A DNA stretch of 64,000 bases from Sinorhizobium kostiense (lineage in GTDB: Bacteria; Pseudomonadota; Alphaproteobacteria; Rhizobiales; Rhizobiaceae): contig NZ_JAGILA010000001.1 of NCBI RefSeq assembly GCF_017874595.1, forward strand, positions 806,001 through 870,000. Direction: 5' to 3'. The notes under the pieces were generated by a model. The model worked only from the letters and a program-made list of their open reading frames with translations. It had not been told where the DNA came from and did no database searches. This document shows, in pieces, positions 35,339 through 43,732 of this stretch. How positions within the stretch are numbered: position 1 is the first letter of the stretch; each line of letters opens with the position of its first letter. Both the position numbers and the translations under genes were made by a program.

Positions 35339-35590
35339 TCACTGGCTGCGGATCGAGATGTGCGCCTCTTCGGCCGCCTTGATAAAAGCGCGCCGCGCCT
35401 TCTCGGTCTTGACCTTGCCGTCCAGGGCCTGGATGCATGTCCGCTTGGCGGCGGCAAAAGCACGCCCGTCCTTTTGCGGCCAGCGTAGCATCAGAAATTC
35501 GACGGCCTCACGTGTGCTCTTCACGGCGCGGTATCCGCCTGCTTCTCCGAGTTCCAACTCGACCGTTTTATCCCACCAGAAACAATGCAT
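35339..35590 (-). CDS. DUF982 family protein (first of tandem pair)
   Basis: 83 residues. WDKTVELELGEAGGYRAVKSTREAVEFLMLRWPQKDG, then AFAAAKRTCIQALDGKVKTEKARRAFIKAAEEAHI: the same fold pattern as its neighbour, only moderately similar, so an old duplication. Function unknown. A candidate EcfG promoter lies 36-61 bases upstream of the start, implying general-stress induction of the pair. Confidence 0.87.
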   Translation of the reverse strand: MHCFWWDKTVELELGEAGGYRAVKSTREAVEFLMLRWPQKDGRAFAAAKRTCIQALDGKVKTEKARRAFIKAAEEAHISIRSQ

Positions 35591-35625
35591 GGTTTTAGCC
35601 TCATACCCTGTGTAATTGCTGGCAA

Positions 35626-35651
35626 AACCCGCCGATAACTACTTTGGTTCC
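35626..35651 (-). promoter_or_regulatory. EcfG/RpoE2-type promoter of the DUF982 pair
   Basis: On the minus strand GGAAC (plus 35647-35651), 17 bases, GGTT (plus 35626-35629), i.e. GGAAC-N19-TT. Start codon at 35590. Confidence 0.55.
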
Positions 35652-35656
35652 AGTGC

Positions 35657-35826
35657 GAGCGCCCCCGGTGGAGGCCTTCGGTTAGGCGGCAGGGCTGCCG
35701 CCTCTTGACGCGGAGCGAGACTTCGCTAATTAAAGGGGGCGCTCCCGCCCTCCAGACATCAGACCGCGGGAGGAACTTTGGTGCCGGGCCCCTCTGGCGA
35801 GAGTTTTACGGCGCTCTCGTGATGTC
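35657..35826 (+). ncRNA. Structured leader of the DUF475/TerC-like gene (candidate terC-type cis-regulatory RNA)
   Basis: Two consecutive long-range stems. Stem 1: GAGCGCCCCC (35657-35666) with GGGGGCGCTC (35735-35744), ten perfect pairs. It encloses AGGCGGCA/TGCCGCCT (35684-35703) and GCGGA/TTCGC (about 35710-35726). Stem 2: GACATCA (35755-35761) with TGATGTC (35820-35826), enclosing CGAGAG/CTCTCG. It lies 145 bases upstream of a TerC-superfamily gene. A conserved terC RNA motif upstream of such genes in alphaproteobacteria has been described; I cannot check the match here. The yybP-ykoY signature GGGGAGUAG is absent. Confidence 0.45.
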
Positions 35827-35971
35827 GGTACCGCCAGCAATCAAGCCGGCGGAATAGCTACCATGAAAATCAACCTCATGCTCGACGCATGTGCCCTTTC
35901 GGCTGTGCGTTTTTTCTGTGCAACGAATCTCTCGTCCGCTGCAGCAACCGCGCGCGCAGGGGAGGTTCGCC

Positions 35972-37075
35972 ATGTTTGAGACTCACGCGAAAAAGGGTAC
36001 GCTTTATTATTTCAAGTGGGCCTTCATCGTTACGGCCATCGGCCTTCTCCTGGGCGCCTGGCTCGGTTGGCAATCGACCGGTACTCTCAGCGGCATGGCA
36101 ACAGTTTTCTTCATCTGTGCCGTGCTTGCGGTTCTCGAAATTTCACTCTCTTTCGACAACGCGATAGTCAACGCCAACAAGCTCAAGGACATGAGGCCGG
36201 AGTGGCAGCACCGGTTCCTGACCTGGGGCATCATCATTGCCGTTTTTGGCATGCGTATCATCTTCCCGCTGCTCATCGTCGTCATCGCGGCAAATATCGG
36301 GCCGATCGAGGCGATCGTCCTGGCGGCAGTGCGGCCCGAGGAATACGCCCGGATCATGCACGAGGCGCATCTGCCGATCGCGGCCTTTGGCGGGACGTTC
36401 CTGATGATGGTCGGGCTCGGCTACTTCTTCAACCACGAAAAGGATGTTCACTGGATCGTCTGGCTCGAGCGGAAGATGGCGCGGTTTGCGACGGTCAAGG
36501 GAATAGAAATTGCCTTCGCGCTGAGCCTTATCCTCGGATTTTCGTCTCTGCTCGAAGGCGAGCAGGCGACCGTCTTCGTCCATGCGGCGATTTACGGTCT
36601 GCTGACATTCCTGCTGGTAGAGATCGTCGGCGGTCTGCTCGACGCGTCGCAGCAGACCATGAGTGCTGCGGCCAAGGGCGGCTTCGGTGCATTCCTTTAT
36701 CTGGAAGTGCTGGATGCCAGCTTCTCCTTCGACGGCGTCATCGGCGCGTTTGCGTTGACGCAGAACCTGTTCATCATCGCCATCGGTCTCGGTATCGGGG
36801 CGATGTATGTCCGCTCCATGACGATCATGCTGGTCGAAAAGGGCACGCTCAGTGCGTATCGCTACCTCGAGCACGGCGCATTCTATGCGATCCTGGTCCT
36901 GTCTGTGGTGATGTACTTCCAAACCCTGGTGCACATTCCGGAAGTCTTCACAGGCCTCGGCGGCGCCGGCCTCATCGGGCTCTCACTCTGGTCCTCGATC
37001 CGCTACAACAGGCGGCATGCGCAACAGGAGAATAGTAGCCGAGGTGCCCACGAGCATCTGCATGCCAAGGCATGA
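35972..37075 (+). CDS. DUF475 / TerC-superfamily integral membrane protein
   Basis: 367 residues with about 8-9 membrane helices. Hallmarks: LAVLEISLSFDNAIVNANKL (helix with acidic residues) and a second repeat EVLDASFSFDGVIGAFALTQN, as in TerC-type proteins where paired acidic helices may bind a metal. Probable metal (manganese or related) homeostasis exporter; the tellurium link is historical. ATG 35972 follows GGGGAGG, much better than 35891. A structured RNA leader lies upstream and an intrinsic terminator follows. Confidence 0.88.
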   Translation: MFETHAKKGTLYYFKWAFIVTAIGLLLGAWLGWQSTGTLSGMATVFFICAVLAVLEISLSFDNAIVNANKLKDMRPEWQHRFLTWGIIIAVFGMRIIFPLLIVVIAANIGPIEAIVLAAVRPEEYARIMHEAHLPIAAFGGTFLMMVGLGYFFNHEKDVHWIVWLERKMARFATVKGIEIAFALSLILGFSSLLEGEQATVFVHAAIYGLLTFLLVEIVGGLLDASQQTMSAAAKGGFGAFLYLEVLDASFSFDGVIGAFALTQNLFIIAIGLGIGAMYVRSMTIMLVEKGTLSAYRYLEHGAFYAILVLSVVMYFQTLVHIPEVFTGLGGAGLIGLSLWSSIRYNRRHAQQENSSRGAHEHLHAKA

Positions 37076-37098
37076 TGCCAACCCTACCCCAGCAAATG

Positions 37099-37130
37099 AG
37101 CCCGGCGAACTCCGCCGGGCTCTTTGTCTC
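37099..37130 (+). terminator. Intrinsic terminator after the DUF475 gene
   Basis: Nine-pair stem AGCCCGGCG (37099-37107) / CGCCGGGCT (37113-37121), loop AACTC, then CTTTGTCTC. Sits 24 bases past the stop. Confidence 0.8.
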
Positions 37131-37153
37131 TGTTTGGACTTCCTAAATCTTAT

Positions 37154-37167
37154 TTGATCTGCGTCAA
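37154..37167 (+). promoter_or_regulatory. FixK/FNR-type box upstream of the UspA gene
   Basis: TTGATCTGCGTCAA is one mismatch from TTGAT-N4-ATCAA. Its centre is about 61 bases before the ATG, fitting a class II site with a start near 37202. Confidence 0.65.
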
Positions 37168-37221
37168 TGCTGGTCGGCGCGGTGCGGCTAGCCTCGAATA
37201 CGGTTCAACCGGGAGGCTTTC

Positions 37222-37665
37222 ATGTTCCGCAACATTCTCATCCCCACCGACGGCTCGCCGCTTGCCACGCTTGCCGTGGACGCCGGTATTACGTTCGCCA
37301 AGGAAACCGGTGCGAAGATCACCGTGTTTACCGTCATGGAGCCATTCCATCTCCTGTCGATCGACGCCGAGCAACTGGCAAGCACGCGCGAACAATACGA
37401 GGCGCTTTCGGAGGTACATGCCTCCGAGGTTCTGGCAGCTGCGCACGGCAAGGCCCAAGCGGCCGGCGTTTCCTGTGACACCGACCAGGCCCGCACCCAT
37501 GACGTCTATCGCGCCATCATCAGGAAGGCAGACGATATCGACGCCGATCTCATCGTCATGGCTTCGCACGGGCGCGGCGGCGTCGGCGCGCTGGTCGTCG
37601 GCAGTGTTGCCGCAAAGGTTCTGACGCATTCGACGATCCCCGTGCTCATCTACCGCAAGAAATAA
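37222..37665 (+). CDS. Universal stress protein (UspA family)
   Basis: 147 residues, one Usp domain. FRNILIPTDGSPLATLAVDAG at the N-terminus and the ATP-binding G-2x-G-9x-G(S/T)-like motif ASHGRGGVGALVVGSVAAKVLTHS near residues 114-137, so an ATP-binding type. Start 37222 has GGGAGG 7 bases upstream. A FixK/FNR-type box upstream suggests induction under low oxygen, as known for several rhizobial Usp genes. Confidence 0.93.
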   Translation: MFRNILIPTDGSPLATLAVDAGITFAKETGAKITVFTVMEPFHLLSIDAEQLASTREQYEALSEVHASEVLAAAHGKAQAAGVSCDTDQARTHDVYRAIIRKADDIDADLIVMASHGRGGVGALVVGSVAAKVLTHSTIPVLIYRKK

Positions 37666-37778
37666 TAGACGCCGGGCAGAAGAGCGGTTTGCGGTATCGG
37701 CATGTCTAATGGGGATACCGCTTCGTCCTTTCCTGAAAGAGCCTCGGGCGACCGGTGCTGCTGCCGGGGAGGATTGTC

Positions 37779-38207
37779 ATGCCGCCGCCGGAAAAGGGCC
37801 AAAGTTTCGCGCGATTCCGAGATCGACTTGAAGGAAGCATCGATGCTTACCGACCGGAAAAAAGCGGAGGAAGGCCTTTGGACGCCAGCCGAAACGACTT
37901 TGCGTTGATTACAGTCATGCGTCGCTATTTCGAGGCGAAGGACGTGGCGAACGCTCTGAAGGAGCGCCTGGAAGCCGCCCGAAAGGAGGCCGGTGACGAG
38001 ATCGGCCGCTTCTACGACCCACGAAGGAATGCCCTTCACGCCGAAGATATCCTCGAGTGGCACCGGCTCCGCAAGGAGATGGATGAGTTGATGAGCCTCG
38101 CCACACGCTGGGGCAGGGGCGGCAATATTGAGGACGTCGCGGACGTCGCGGATGTCGCCGCGGTCGACGCGGTTGGTTTCCTTGGGACCCACGCCGCGGC
38201 TGACTAG
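37779..38207 (+). CDS. Hypothetical protein with short DVA repeat
   Basis: 142 residues, charged, mainly helical (FALITVMRRYFEAKDVANALKERLEAARKEAGDE). No recognised family. Near the C-terminus a 9-base imperfect tandem DNA repeat (about 38130-38160) encodes the DVA-DVA-DVA run. ATG 37779 has GGGGAGG 7 bases upstream; a GTG at 37755 has none. Convergent with the DUF1275 gene. Confidence 0.65.
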   Translation: MPPPEKGQSFARFRDRLEGSIDAYRPEKSGGRPLDASRNDFALITVMRRYFEAKDVANALKERLEAARKEAGDEIGRFYDPRRNALHAEDILEWHRLRKEMDELMSLATRWGRGGNIEDVADVADVAAVDAVGFLGTHAAAD

Positions 38208-38263
38208 CGCATCGCACCGATTTCGGAGAGCCCGCGCAGAATCGACGGCTCACGCCTCCGCCA

Positions 38264-38292
38264 TGCGTCCTGACGGACACACGGCGCTGTAG
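38264..38292 (-). repeat. RIME-like half element, copy E
   Basis: On the minus strand it begins CTACAGCGCCGTGTGTCC, then TCAGGACGCA: the second palindrome of the RIME-like family without the first. Located between convergent genes. Confidence 0.5.
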
Positions 38293-38304
38293 TTCCCGAA
38301 AGAG

Positions 38305-39054
38305 TCACCGGCGCAAGGCTGCCCGAACGTCCTCGACCACCGGCAAGCTGGCGATGGCCACCAGTGGAACCGCGAGGAAGAGTGCCGCGGCGACGCCACA
38401 TGCGTCGAAGACGATCGCGCCACAAACCCCACCCACGAGAAAGAGCGCAATCAGCGACGCCAAAAGCCGCAGCTTGTTGCGATCGGCGCGCACGGGCACC
38501 CTGTCGTTACCCGTTTGGCTGCGGTTCCAGTAGAGAAGTTTGCCGATTTCGATGCCGGCATCGGTGACGAGGCCGGTTACGTGTGTCGTTCGGATCCGGG
38601 CTCCGGAGAGTTTCGTGATGATGGCGTTCTGGAGACCCATGATGAAGCAGAGCAGCATCACGGTCGCCGGCACCGCGACCTCTTCGCGCAATTCGATGAG
38701 GGCGCCGATTGCCGCGAAGCCAGCGAGCAGTAGCGCTTCGACCAGCAGGGGGAGCGCGTATTCCGCCAGCAATTCAAGGCGCCGCCCCCAATTGATGAGG
38801 ATAGCCGACGTGGCCGCGCCGGCAACAAAAGAGAAAAGTGCGCCAAGGCAGGCGGCAACCAGCGCGACATTGCCGAGCGCGATGTTGTCGGCGATCGCTG
38901 AGACGATGCCCGACATGTGCGACGTATACTGATGGACGGCCATGAACCCCCCAGCATTCGCAGCACCCGCGACAAATGTGAGATAAAAGGCAAGGTGCCG
39001 GTCGGTCGCTTCGCTGCGCTCCTTCGATGTGAGATTCGTCAGATATTGTTTCAT
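38305..39054 (-). CDS. YoaK/DUF1275 family membrane protein
   Basis: 249 residues with about 6-7 helices. Typical DUF1275 segments: FYLTFVAGAANAGGFMAVHQYTSHMSGIVSAIADN at the N-terminus and CFIMGLQNAIITKLSGARIRTTHVTGLVTDAGIEIG in the middle, ending in hydrophobic helices. Function unknown, possibly transport. ATG 39054 matches the family start; 39114 adds a short unlikely tail. Confidence 0.88.
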   Translation of the reverse strand: MKQYLTNLTSKERSEATDRHLAFYLTFVAGAANAGGFMAVHQYTSHMSGIVSAIADNIALGNVALVAACLGALFSFVAGAATSAILINWGRRLELLAEYALPLLVEALLLAGFAAIGALIELREEVAVPATVMLLCFIMGLQNAIITKLSGARIRTTHVTGLVTDAGIEIGKLLYWNRSQTGNDRVPVRADRNKLRLLASLIALFLVGGVCGAIVFDACGVAAALFLAVPLVAIASLPVVEDVRAALRR

Positions 39055-39417
39055 GGGGCGATCGGTGACGTCCGGAAGTAACAGAGTGGCAAGGGAAAAT
39101 ATTGTACGGGTCAAAGGGCGCCCCGCTGTTCACCGTGTATTCGGCATGATTGTAATAATTTCGCAACCGCCGACGGCAAAGCTCTGCGAAAAAACTGCGG
39201 GCCTGACGGAGGGGACAGTCAAGGTGGGAGTTGAAGCGGCTTCCGGTAGGTAACGGCTGAAATTTCAAATTGACCAATGTTTCCCGGGGAACAACTCTTC
39301 CTTGCGGCGCTTGAAAAGGATAAGCGGTGAAGATTCGAGCAGTGAGACACGAAAACATGGAAGAACACTCCTACTCTCAGTCGCCCCGGTACCGAAGCCC
39401 TCCCGCAAGCGCCATGC
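39055..39417. other. 363-base gap between divergent DUF1275 and secretion genes
   Basis: Promoter region for both sides; no gene found. A GGAAC-N18-TT match at 39288-39312 could be an EcfG promoter for the secretion genes, but its -10 context (GCTT) is poor. Confidence 0.4.
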
Positions 39418-41199
39418 ATGTCGACGGGGAGACGTCAACCTGTGCCTGAACTTTCGAGAACATCGAACGGGCGGAACATCGACCCCGCTTCCGCGCTGCG
39501 CGATTGCCGGACCGCCTTCATCGGCGTGGGGATCGCCAGCGCGCTCGTCAATATTCTCTATCTCACCGGCTCGTTCTTCATGCTGGAGGTTTACGACCGG
39601 GTCCTGCCGAGCCGCAGCATTCCGTCGCTGGTTGCGCTGAGCCTGCTTGCCTTGCTGCTCTATGCCTTCCAGGGGGCTTTCGAACTGATCCGCGGCCGCA
39701 TGCTGGTGCGCATTGCCGGCGCGCTCGACGAGAGCCTCAGCGGACGCATCTACCGGGCGCTCGTGAAGGCACCGCTGAAGCTGCGGATGCAGGGCGACGG
39801 CCTTCAGGCGCTCCGCGATTTCGATCAGGTTCGGTCATTCCTGTCGGGTGCCGGGCCGACGGCGCTGTTCGATCTGCCCTGGCTGCCATTCTACGTGGCC
39901 ATCTGCTTTCTGTTCCACCCGGTCATCGGCTTCGTCGCGATCGGCGGCGGACTGGTGCTGTCGCTCCTGACCTATCTCACCAATCGCAACACCCAGGCGC
40001 CTGCCAGGAAGGCATCGGAAGCGGGAGGCCAGCGCAATGCCTTCGCCCAGGCCTCACAGCGCAATGCGGAGGTGGTCCAGGCAATGGGCATGACCGGACG
40101 CCTGACGCGCCTTTGGGAAAGCCGCAATGCGGAGTTTCGTGATCAGAACAGGCGCACGTCAGACATCGGCAATGGCTACGGTGCCCTATCGAAGGTCTTT
40201 CGCATGGCTTTGCAATCCGGCGTGCTTGCGGCAGGCGCAGTCCTCGTCATCGAAGGCGAGGCTTCGCCGGGGATCATCATCGCCGGTTCAATCCTGACGG
40301 CGCGGGCGCTTGCCCCGGTCGAACTCGCGATCGGCAATTGGCGCGGCTTCGTTTCGGCGCGTCAGAGCTGGCAGCGCCTCAAGGAGCTGCTCAAGGTTCT
40401 CCCGGAAGCCGAGTCGCCTCTGGCGCTGCCGAGTCCCCGCGAAAGTTTAAGCGTCGAAGGACTGGCGAGCGGGCCGCCGGCAGCGCAGCGGCTGATCTTC
40501 GCGGACATCAGTTTCACCGTGAGAGCCGGGAGCGCGCTCGGCGTCATTGGCCCAAGCGGTTCCGGCAAGTCGTCGCTGGCGCGCGCGCTCATCGGTGTCT
40601 GGCCTGCCTATCGCGGTTCGGTGCGCCTTGATGGCGCGGCGCTCGACCAATGGGACAGCGACGCGCTCGGCAGTCATATCGGCTACCTGCCGCAGGATGT
40701 CGAGCTTTTCGCCGGAACGGTGGCGCAGAATATCTCCCGCTTTGCCGGGGACGCGACGCCGGAAGCGGTCGTCGCTGCCGCCAAGGCGGCTCAAGTCAAC
40801 GATCTGATCCTCCGCCTCCCGAGCGGCTACGACACAGAGATCGGAGAGGGTGGTGCTGCCCTCTCGGCTGGCCAGCGCCAGCGTGTCGCACTTGCGCGAG
40901 CCCTTTACGGCGATCCATTCCTCGTTGTCCTGGACGAGCCGAACTCGAACCTCGACGCCGAAGGCGAGCAGGCCTTGAGCGAAGCGATCATGAATGTGCG
41001 CGCTCGCGGCGGCATCGTCGTCGTTATTGCCCATAGGCCGAGTGCGCTCGCCAGTGCCGACCTCGTCTTGATGATGAATGAGGGACGCATGCAGGCTTTC
41101 GGCCCGAAGGAAGAGGTGTTGAACAAAGTGCTTCGGCCGCAGCCCGTGAGAGCGCCGGCTCTGACGATCGGAGCGGAGGGGCAGGAGGCGGCACAATGA
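39418..41199 (+). CDS. Type I secretion ABC transporter, permease/ATPase (PrtD/PrsD-like)
   Basis: 593 residues. N-terminal six-helix domain (AFIGVGIASALVNILYLTGSFFMLEVYDRVLPSRS is the PrtD-type start), then the ATPase: Walker A GPSGSGKSS, signature LSAGQRQRVALARAL, Walker B FLVVLDEPNSNLD, H-loop VIAHRPSAL. Exports an unfolded protein, with the adjacent HlyD-type adaptor and a TolC-type channel encoded elsewhere. The start may instead be the GTG at 39442, which has GGGGAG about 10 bases upstream. No obvious substrate gene is adjacent. Confidence 0.92.
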   Translation: MSTGRRQPVPELSRTSNGRNIDPASALRDCRTAFIGVGIASALVNILYLTGSFFMLEVYDRVLPSRSIPSLVALSLLALLLYAFQGAFELIRGRMLVRIAGALDESLSGRIYRALVKAPLKLRMQGDGLQALRDFDQVRSFLSGAGPTALFDLPWLPFYVAICFLFHPVIGFVAIGGGLVLSLLTYLTNRNTQAPARKASEAGGQRNAFAQASQRNAEVVQAMGMTGRLTRLWESRNAEFRDQNRRTSDIGNGYGALSKVFRMALQSGVLAAGAVLVIEGEASPGIIIAGSILTARALAPVELAIGNWRGFVSARQSWQRLKELLKVLPEAESPLALPSPRESLSVEGLASGPPAAQRLIFADISFTVRAGSALGVIGPSGSGKSSLARALIGVWPAYRGSVRLDGAALDQWDSDALGSHIGYLPQDVELFAGTVAQNISRFAGDATPEAVVAAAKAAQVNDLILRLPSGYDTEIGEGGAALSAGQRQRVALARALYGDPFLVVLDEPNSNLDAEGEQALSEAIMNVRARGGIVVVIAHRPSALASADLVLMMNEGRMQAFGPKEEVLNKVLRPQPVRAPALTIGAEGQEAAQ

Positions 41200-42512
41200 C
41201 CGAGAGCAGCAAACAAGAGCCAAGCGCTCGGCGTTCGCTCGGCCGCCACATGATGGGCGTCTCAGTGCTCGCCTTGGCCCTCGTGGCCGGAGTCGGCGGT
41301 TGGGCCGCGACGACGGAGCTGTCGAGCGCGATCGTCGCCGGCGGAGTCGTCGTGGTGGATGACAACGTCAAGAAGGTCCAGCACCTGACCGGCGGCATCG
41401 TCGGCGAACTCAAGGTCAAGGAGGGTGACCGGGTCGAAGCAGGCCAGGTTCTGATCCGGCTCGACGGCACCACCGTCCGTGCCAACCTCGCGATCGTCGA
41501 AAGCACGCTGGCCCAGCTTTATGCCCGAAGGGCGCGGCTTCAAGCAGAGCGGATCGGCGCGCCCGCCTTGGAGATCGATGAAAATCTCGCGAGTTTTGTT
41601 TCCGGCACCGCCGCGGCGAAACTCATTGACGGTGAAAAGAAGCTTTTTGCGAACCGCCGCTCCGCGCTCACCGGGATGAAGAGCCAGCTCGCATCGAGAA
41701 AGGCCCAGCTTGCCGACGAGATCGAAGGTCTTACGGTGCAGTTGAAGGCGATCAAGGATGCGCTGACGCTGATCGATCAGGAACTGGCGGGCGTCAATTC
41801 CCTCTATGGGCGGGGCCTGGTTCCGATGCAGCGCCTAACGACCTTGAAACGGCAGCGGGCGGAACTCGAGGGCGATCGCGGAAGGCATATTGCCGCCCGT
41901 GCACAGGCGCGCGGCAAATCCAGCGAAATCGATCTGCAAATCCTGCAGCTCGACGAAGACCGGCGCTCCGAGGTCTCCAAGGAGCTCACCGATGTCGAGG
42001 CGAAGATCGCCGAATATGAGGAGCGTCGCACCGCCACGACCGACCAATTGCGCCGGCTCGACATCACCGCGCCATTGTCCGGCCGCGTCTACCAGCTCGC
42101 TATCCATACGGTGAACGGCGTCATCAATCCCGGCGAGACCTTGATGCTGGTCGTTCCTGAGGCGGATGACCTGACCGTGGAAGCGAGGGTTGCCCCACAC
42201 GACATCGACCAGATCCATGTCGGCCAGCCCGTCGAGATCCGTTTTAGCGCTTTCAACCAGCGCACCACGCCCGAAGTCGAGGCGGAGGTGGTGACCGTTG
42301 CGCCCGACCTCGTCACCGATGAACGCAGCGGCACCAGCTATTATCCGTTGCGCATCCGACCGAAGCCGGAAAGCCTTGCCAAGCTTACCGGCCTCTCGCT
42401 CTATCCAGGGATGCCCGCGGAGGTTTTCATCAAGATCGCTGACCGTACGGTCATTTCCTATCTGGCGAAGCCGCTGACCGATCAGATGCGCCACGCGTTT
42501 CGGGAAGACTGA
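41196..42512 (+). CDS. Type I secretion membrane-fusion protein (HlyD/PrsE-like)
   Basis: 438 residues. One N-terminal membrane helix (MMGVSVLALALVAGVGGWAAT), then a barrel-sandwich half (GIVGELKVKEGDRVEAGQVLIRLDGT), a long coiled-coil hairpin and the second half (DITAPLSGRVYQLAIHTVNGVINPGETLMLVVPEAD), with the C-terminal beta-barrel ending GMPAEVFIKIADRTVISYLAKPLTDQ. The ATG overlaps the ABC stop (ATGA), so the two proteins are made together. Confidence 0.93.
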   Translation: MTESSKQEPSARRSLGRHMMGVSVLALALVAGVGGWAATTELSSAIVAGGVVVVDDNVKKVQHLTGGIVGELKVKEGDRVEAGQVLIRLDGTTVRANLAIVESTLAQLYARRARLQAERIGAPALEIDENLASFVSGTAAAKLIDGEKKLFANRRSALTGMKSQLASRKAQLADEIEGLTVQLKAIKDALTLIDQELAGVNSLYGRGLVPMQRLTTLKRQRAELEGDRGRHIAARAQARGKSSEIDLQILQLDEDRRSEVSKELTDVEAKIAEYEERRTATTDQLRRLDITAPLSGRVYQLAIHTVNGVINPGETLMLVVPEADDLTVEARVAPHDIDQIHVGQPVEIRFSAFNQRTTPEVEAEVVTVAPDLVTDERSGTSYYPLRIRPKPESLAKLTGLSLYPGMPAEVFIKIADRTVISYLAKPLTDQMRHAFRED

Positions 42513-42727
42513 GACCCTGGTTCGCCGCCACTCTGGCACTCCGGGCCGCGATCGCCGCTGCCGGAAGCTCCTGTTCGGAGGCGTCTTGATGCCGTTACGC
42601 GCAGAATCCTGCCAGATTTGGGGTGCCGAGCCACTTTCGTGATTGGACTTCGAGGCCAGTTGGAGTCACGCTTGGTAGGCCTATGAGGCAGAAGGGGGAC
42701 CAACTATCGTCAGTGTAGGAGGTCACA

Positions 42728-43165
42728 ATGAAGCACCATGCAATCGACGAACTGCAGATCGTCGCTGAGGTAAAACAGGACTTTCCGCGCCGCGCTTTGA
42801 CGCGCAGCGAGCGCCTGGAACGGTGGGCGGAGCTCCTGGAACGGAATCCTCAGAGGCGGCTTTCGACGTTGCACGAAACCGAGTATCAGCCGGCGCGCGT
42901 ACGCGCGACCATGCGCGGTGACGGCACGCCGATCTCCGTCGCATTCGAGGATCCGGTCCTTCGGACGGCCGGGCTGGAGAATGACAGCTACGGTGAGGCG
43001 AAGCGGTTCTTCGAGCTGAGCGACGAGCAATTGCACAAGGTCATCTGCTACTGCCATTTCGGTGCGACAGTCAGCGCATCGACGGCAGCGCGTCACATCC
43101 GTGCGATGCTTGTCGAGAAGCAGCCGGGCTTGTTTGCTCGCCTGCGCCAGATTTTCCTCGGCTAA
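42728..43165 (+). CDS. Hypothetical protein
   Basis: 145 residues, soluble, mixed. I do not recognise the family. The N-terminal RSERLERWAELLERNPQRRLSTLHETEYQP and FGATVSASTAARHIRAMLVEKQP look like a conserved rhizobial protein. Strong ribosome site TAGGAGG before ATG 42728. The 215-base gap after the secretion pair argues against it being the secreted substrate. Confidence 0.7.
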   Translation: MKHHAIDELQIVAEVKQDFPRRALTRSERLERWAELLERNPQRRLSTLHETEYQPARVRATMRGDGTPISVAFEDPVLRTAGLENDSYGEAKRFFELSDEQLHKVICYCHFGATVSASTAARHIRAMLVEKQPGLFARLRQIFLG

Positions 43166-43377
43166 AGGCAGGCGGACATATAGGAGAGTGCTCGAAGCGG
43201 TGAGGCAGCCCGCGAGGGATCGTCGCAAGCGATTCCTCCGAGCTACCCTCCCGCTGCGTGGCGGTTCGCGCGAGAACCGCCAGGGCGTTGCGCCCGGTAG
43301 GGTCGTGGGATCGGCTCTGACCTCGCAGCGGAGCTTTGATACTCTGCCGGTGCGTTAGCGGGGGAGGCACTTCGTCG

Positions 43378-43404
43378 CTACAGCGCCCTGTGTCCTTCGA
43401 CGCA
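43378..43404 (+). repeat. RIME-like half element, copy F
   Basis: CTACAGCGCCCTGTGTCC followed by TTCGACGCA, nearly the same as copy E (minus strand at 38264-38292). A second-palindrome fragment only. Confidence 0.45.
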
Positions 43405-43660
43405 GGTGGTTGCGGTGGCGGCGAAGTGCGGCGCGCTGAGGGGCGGGCCAACTTCGCCGATTCGGCGAGCTCTGATATCGTTGCATGTCGGTGCATGCCG
43501 ATTTCAACTATTGCGTCGACCTTTGCGACCGACAAACTTCGTAGGCGCAGAGGGGTCATCCGTTCAGGTAGCCGCGCGCCCGATCTGGCGCGCGGCGGCT
43601 CGTCTGCCCCCTGGCACGTTACTGCTCGCCAGCGGGCGGCGCCTTGGTGCATAGCCTGAC

Positions 43661-43683
43661 ATCGAAATCGGGTTGATTTCGAT
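43661..43683. promoter_or_regulatory. Perfect palindrome upstream of the ogt-like gene
   Basis: ATCGAAATC (43661-43669) and GATTTCGAT (43675-43683) around GGGTT, 50 bases before the start codon: operator-like. Confidence 0.4.
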
Positions 43684-43732
43684 AGCCGGCCGCACGATTT
43701 TCATGTCATGTGGAACTGCGGAGGCTAGTGTG

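Larger units (their letters stand above)
43166..43732. other. 567-base gap holding palindromes and a RIME half-element
   Basis: No convincing gene; open frames on either strand have no ribosome site or family features. Contains a hairpin with 9-base arms (TGGCGGTTC 43259-43267 / GAACCGCCA 43274-43282), a RIME-like half (43378-43404) and a perfect palindrome (43661-43683). Confidence 0.55.

Noticed and set aside
35657-35826. yybP-ykoY manganese riboswitch
   Set aside because: The conserved GGGGAGUAG loop is missing; a terC-type leader is a better idea.
39288-39312. GGAAC-N18-TT upstream of the type I secretion genes
   Set aside because: Fits the bare EcfG consensus, but the -10 context is GCTT and the distance to the start exceeds 100 bases; likely chance.
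43071-43652. Minus-strand open frame in the 43.2-43.7 kb gap
   Set aside because: Arg/Ser/Pro-rich random composition, runs into the end of a real gene on the other strand, no ribosome site.
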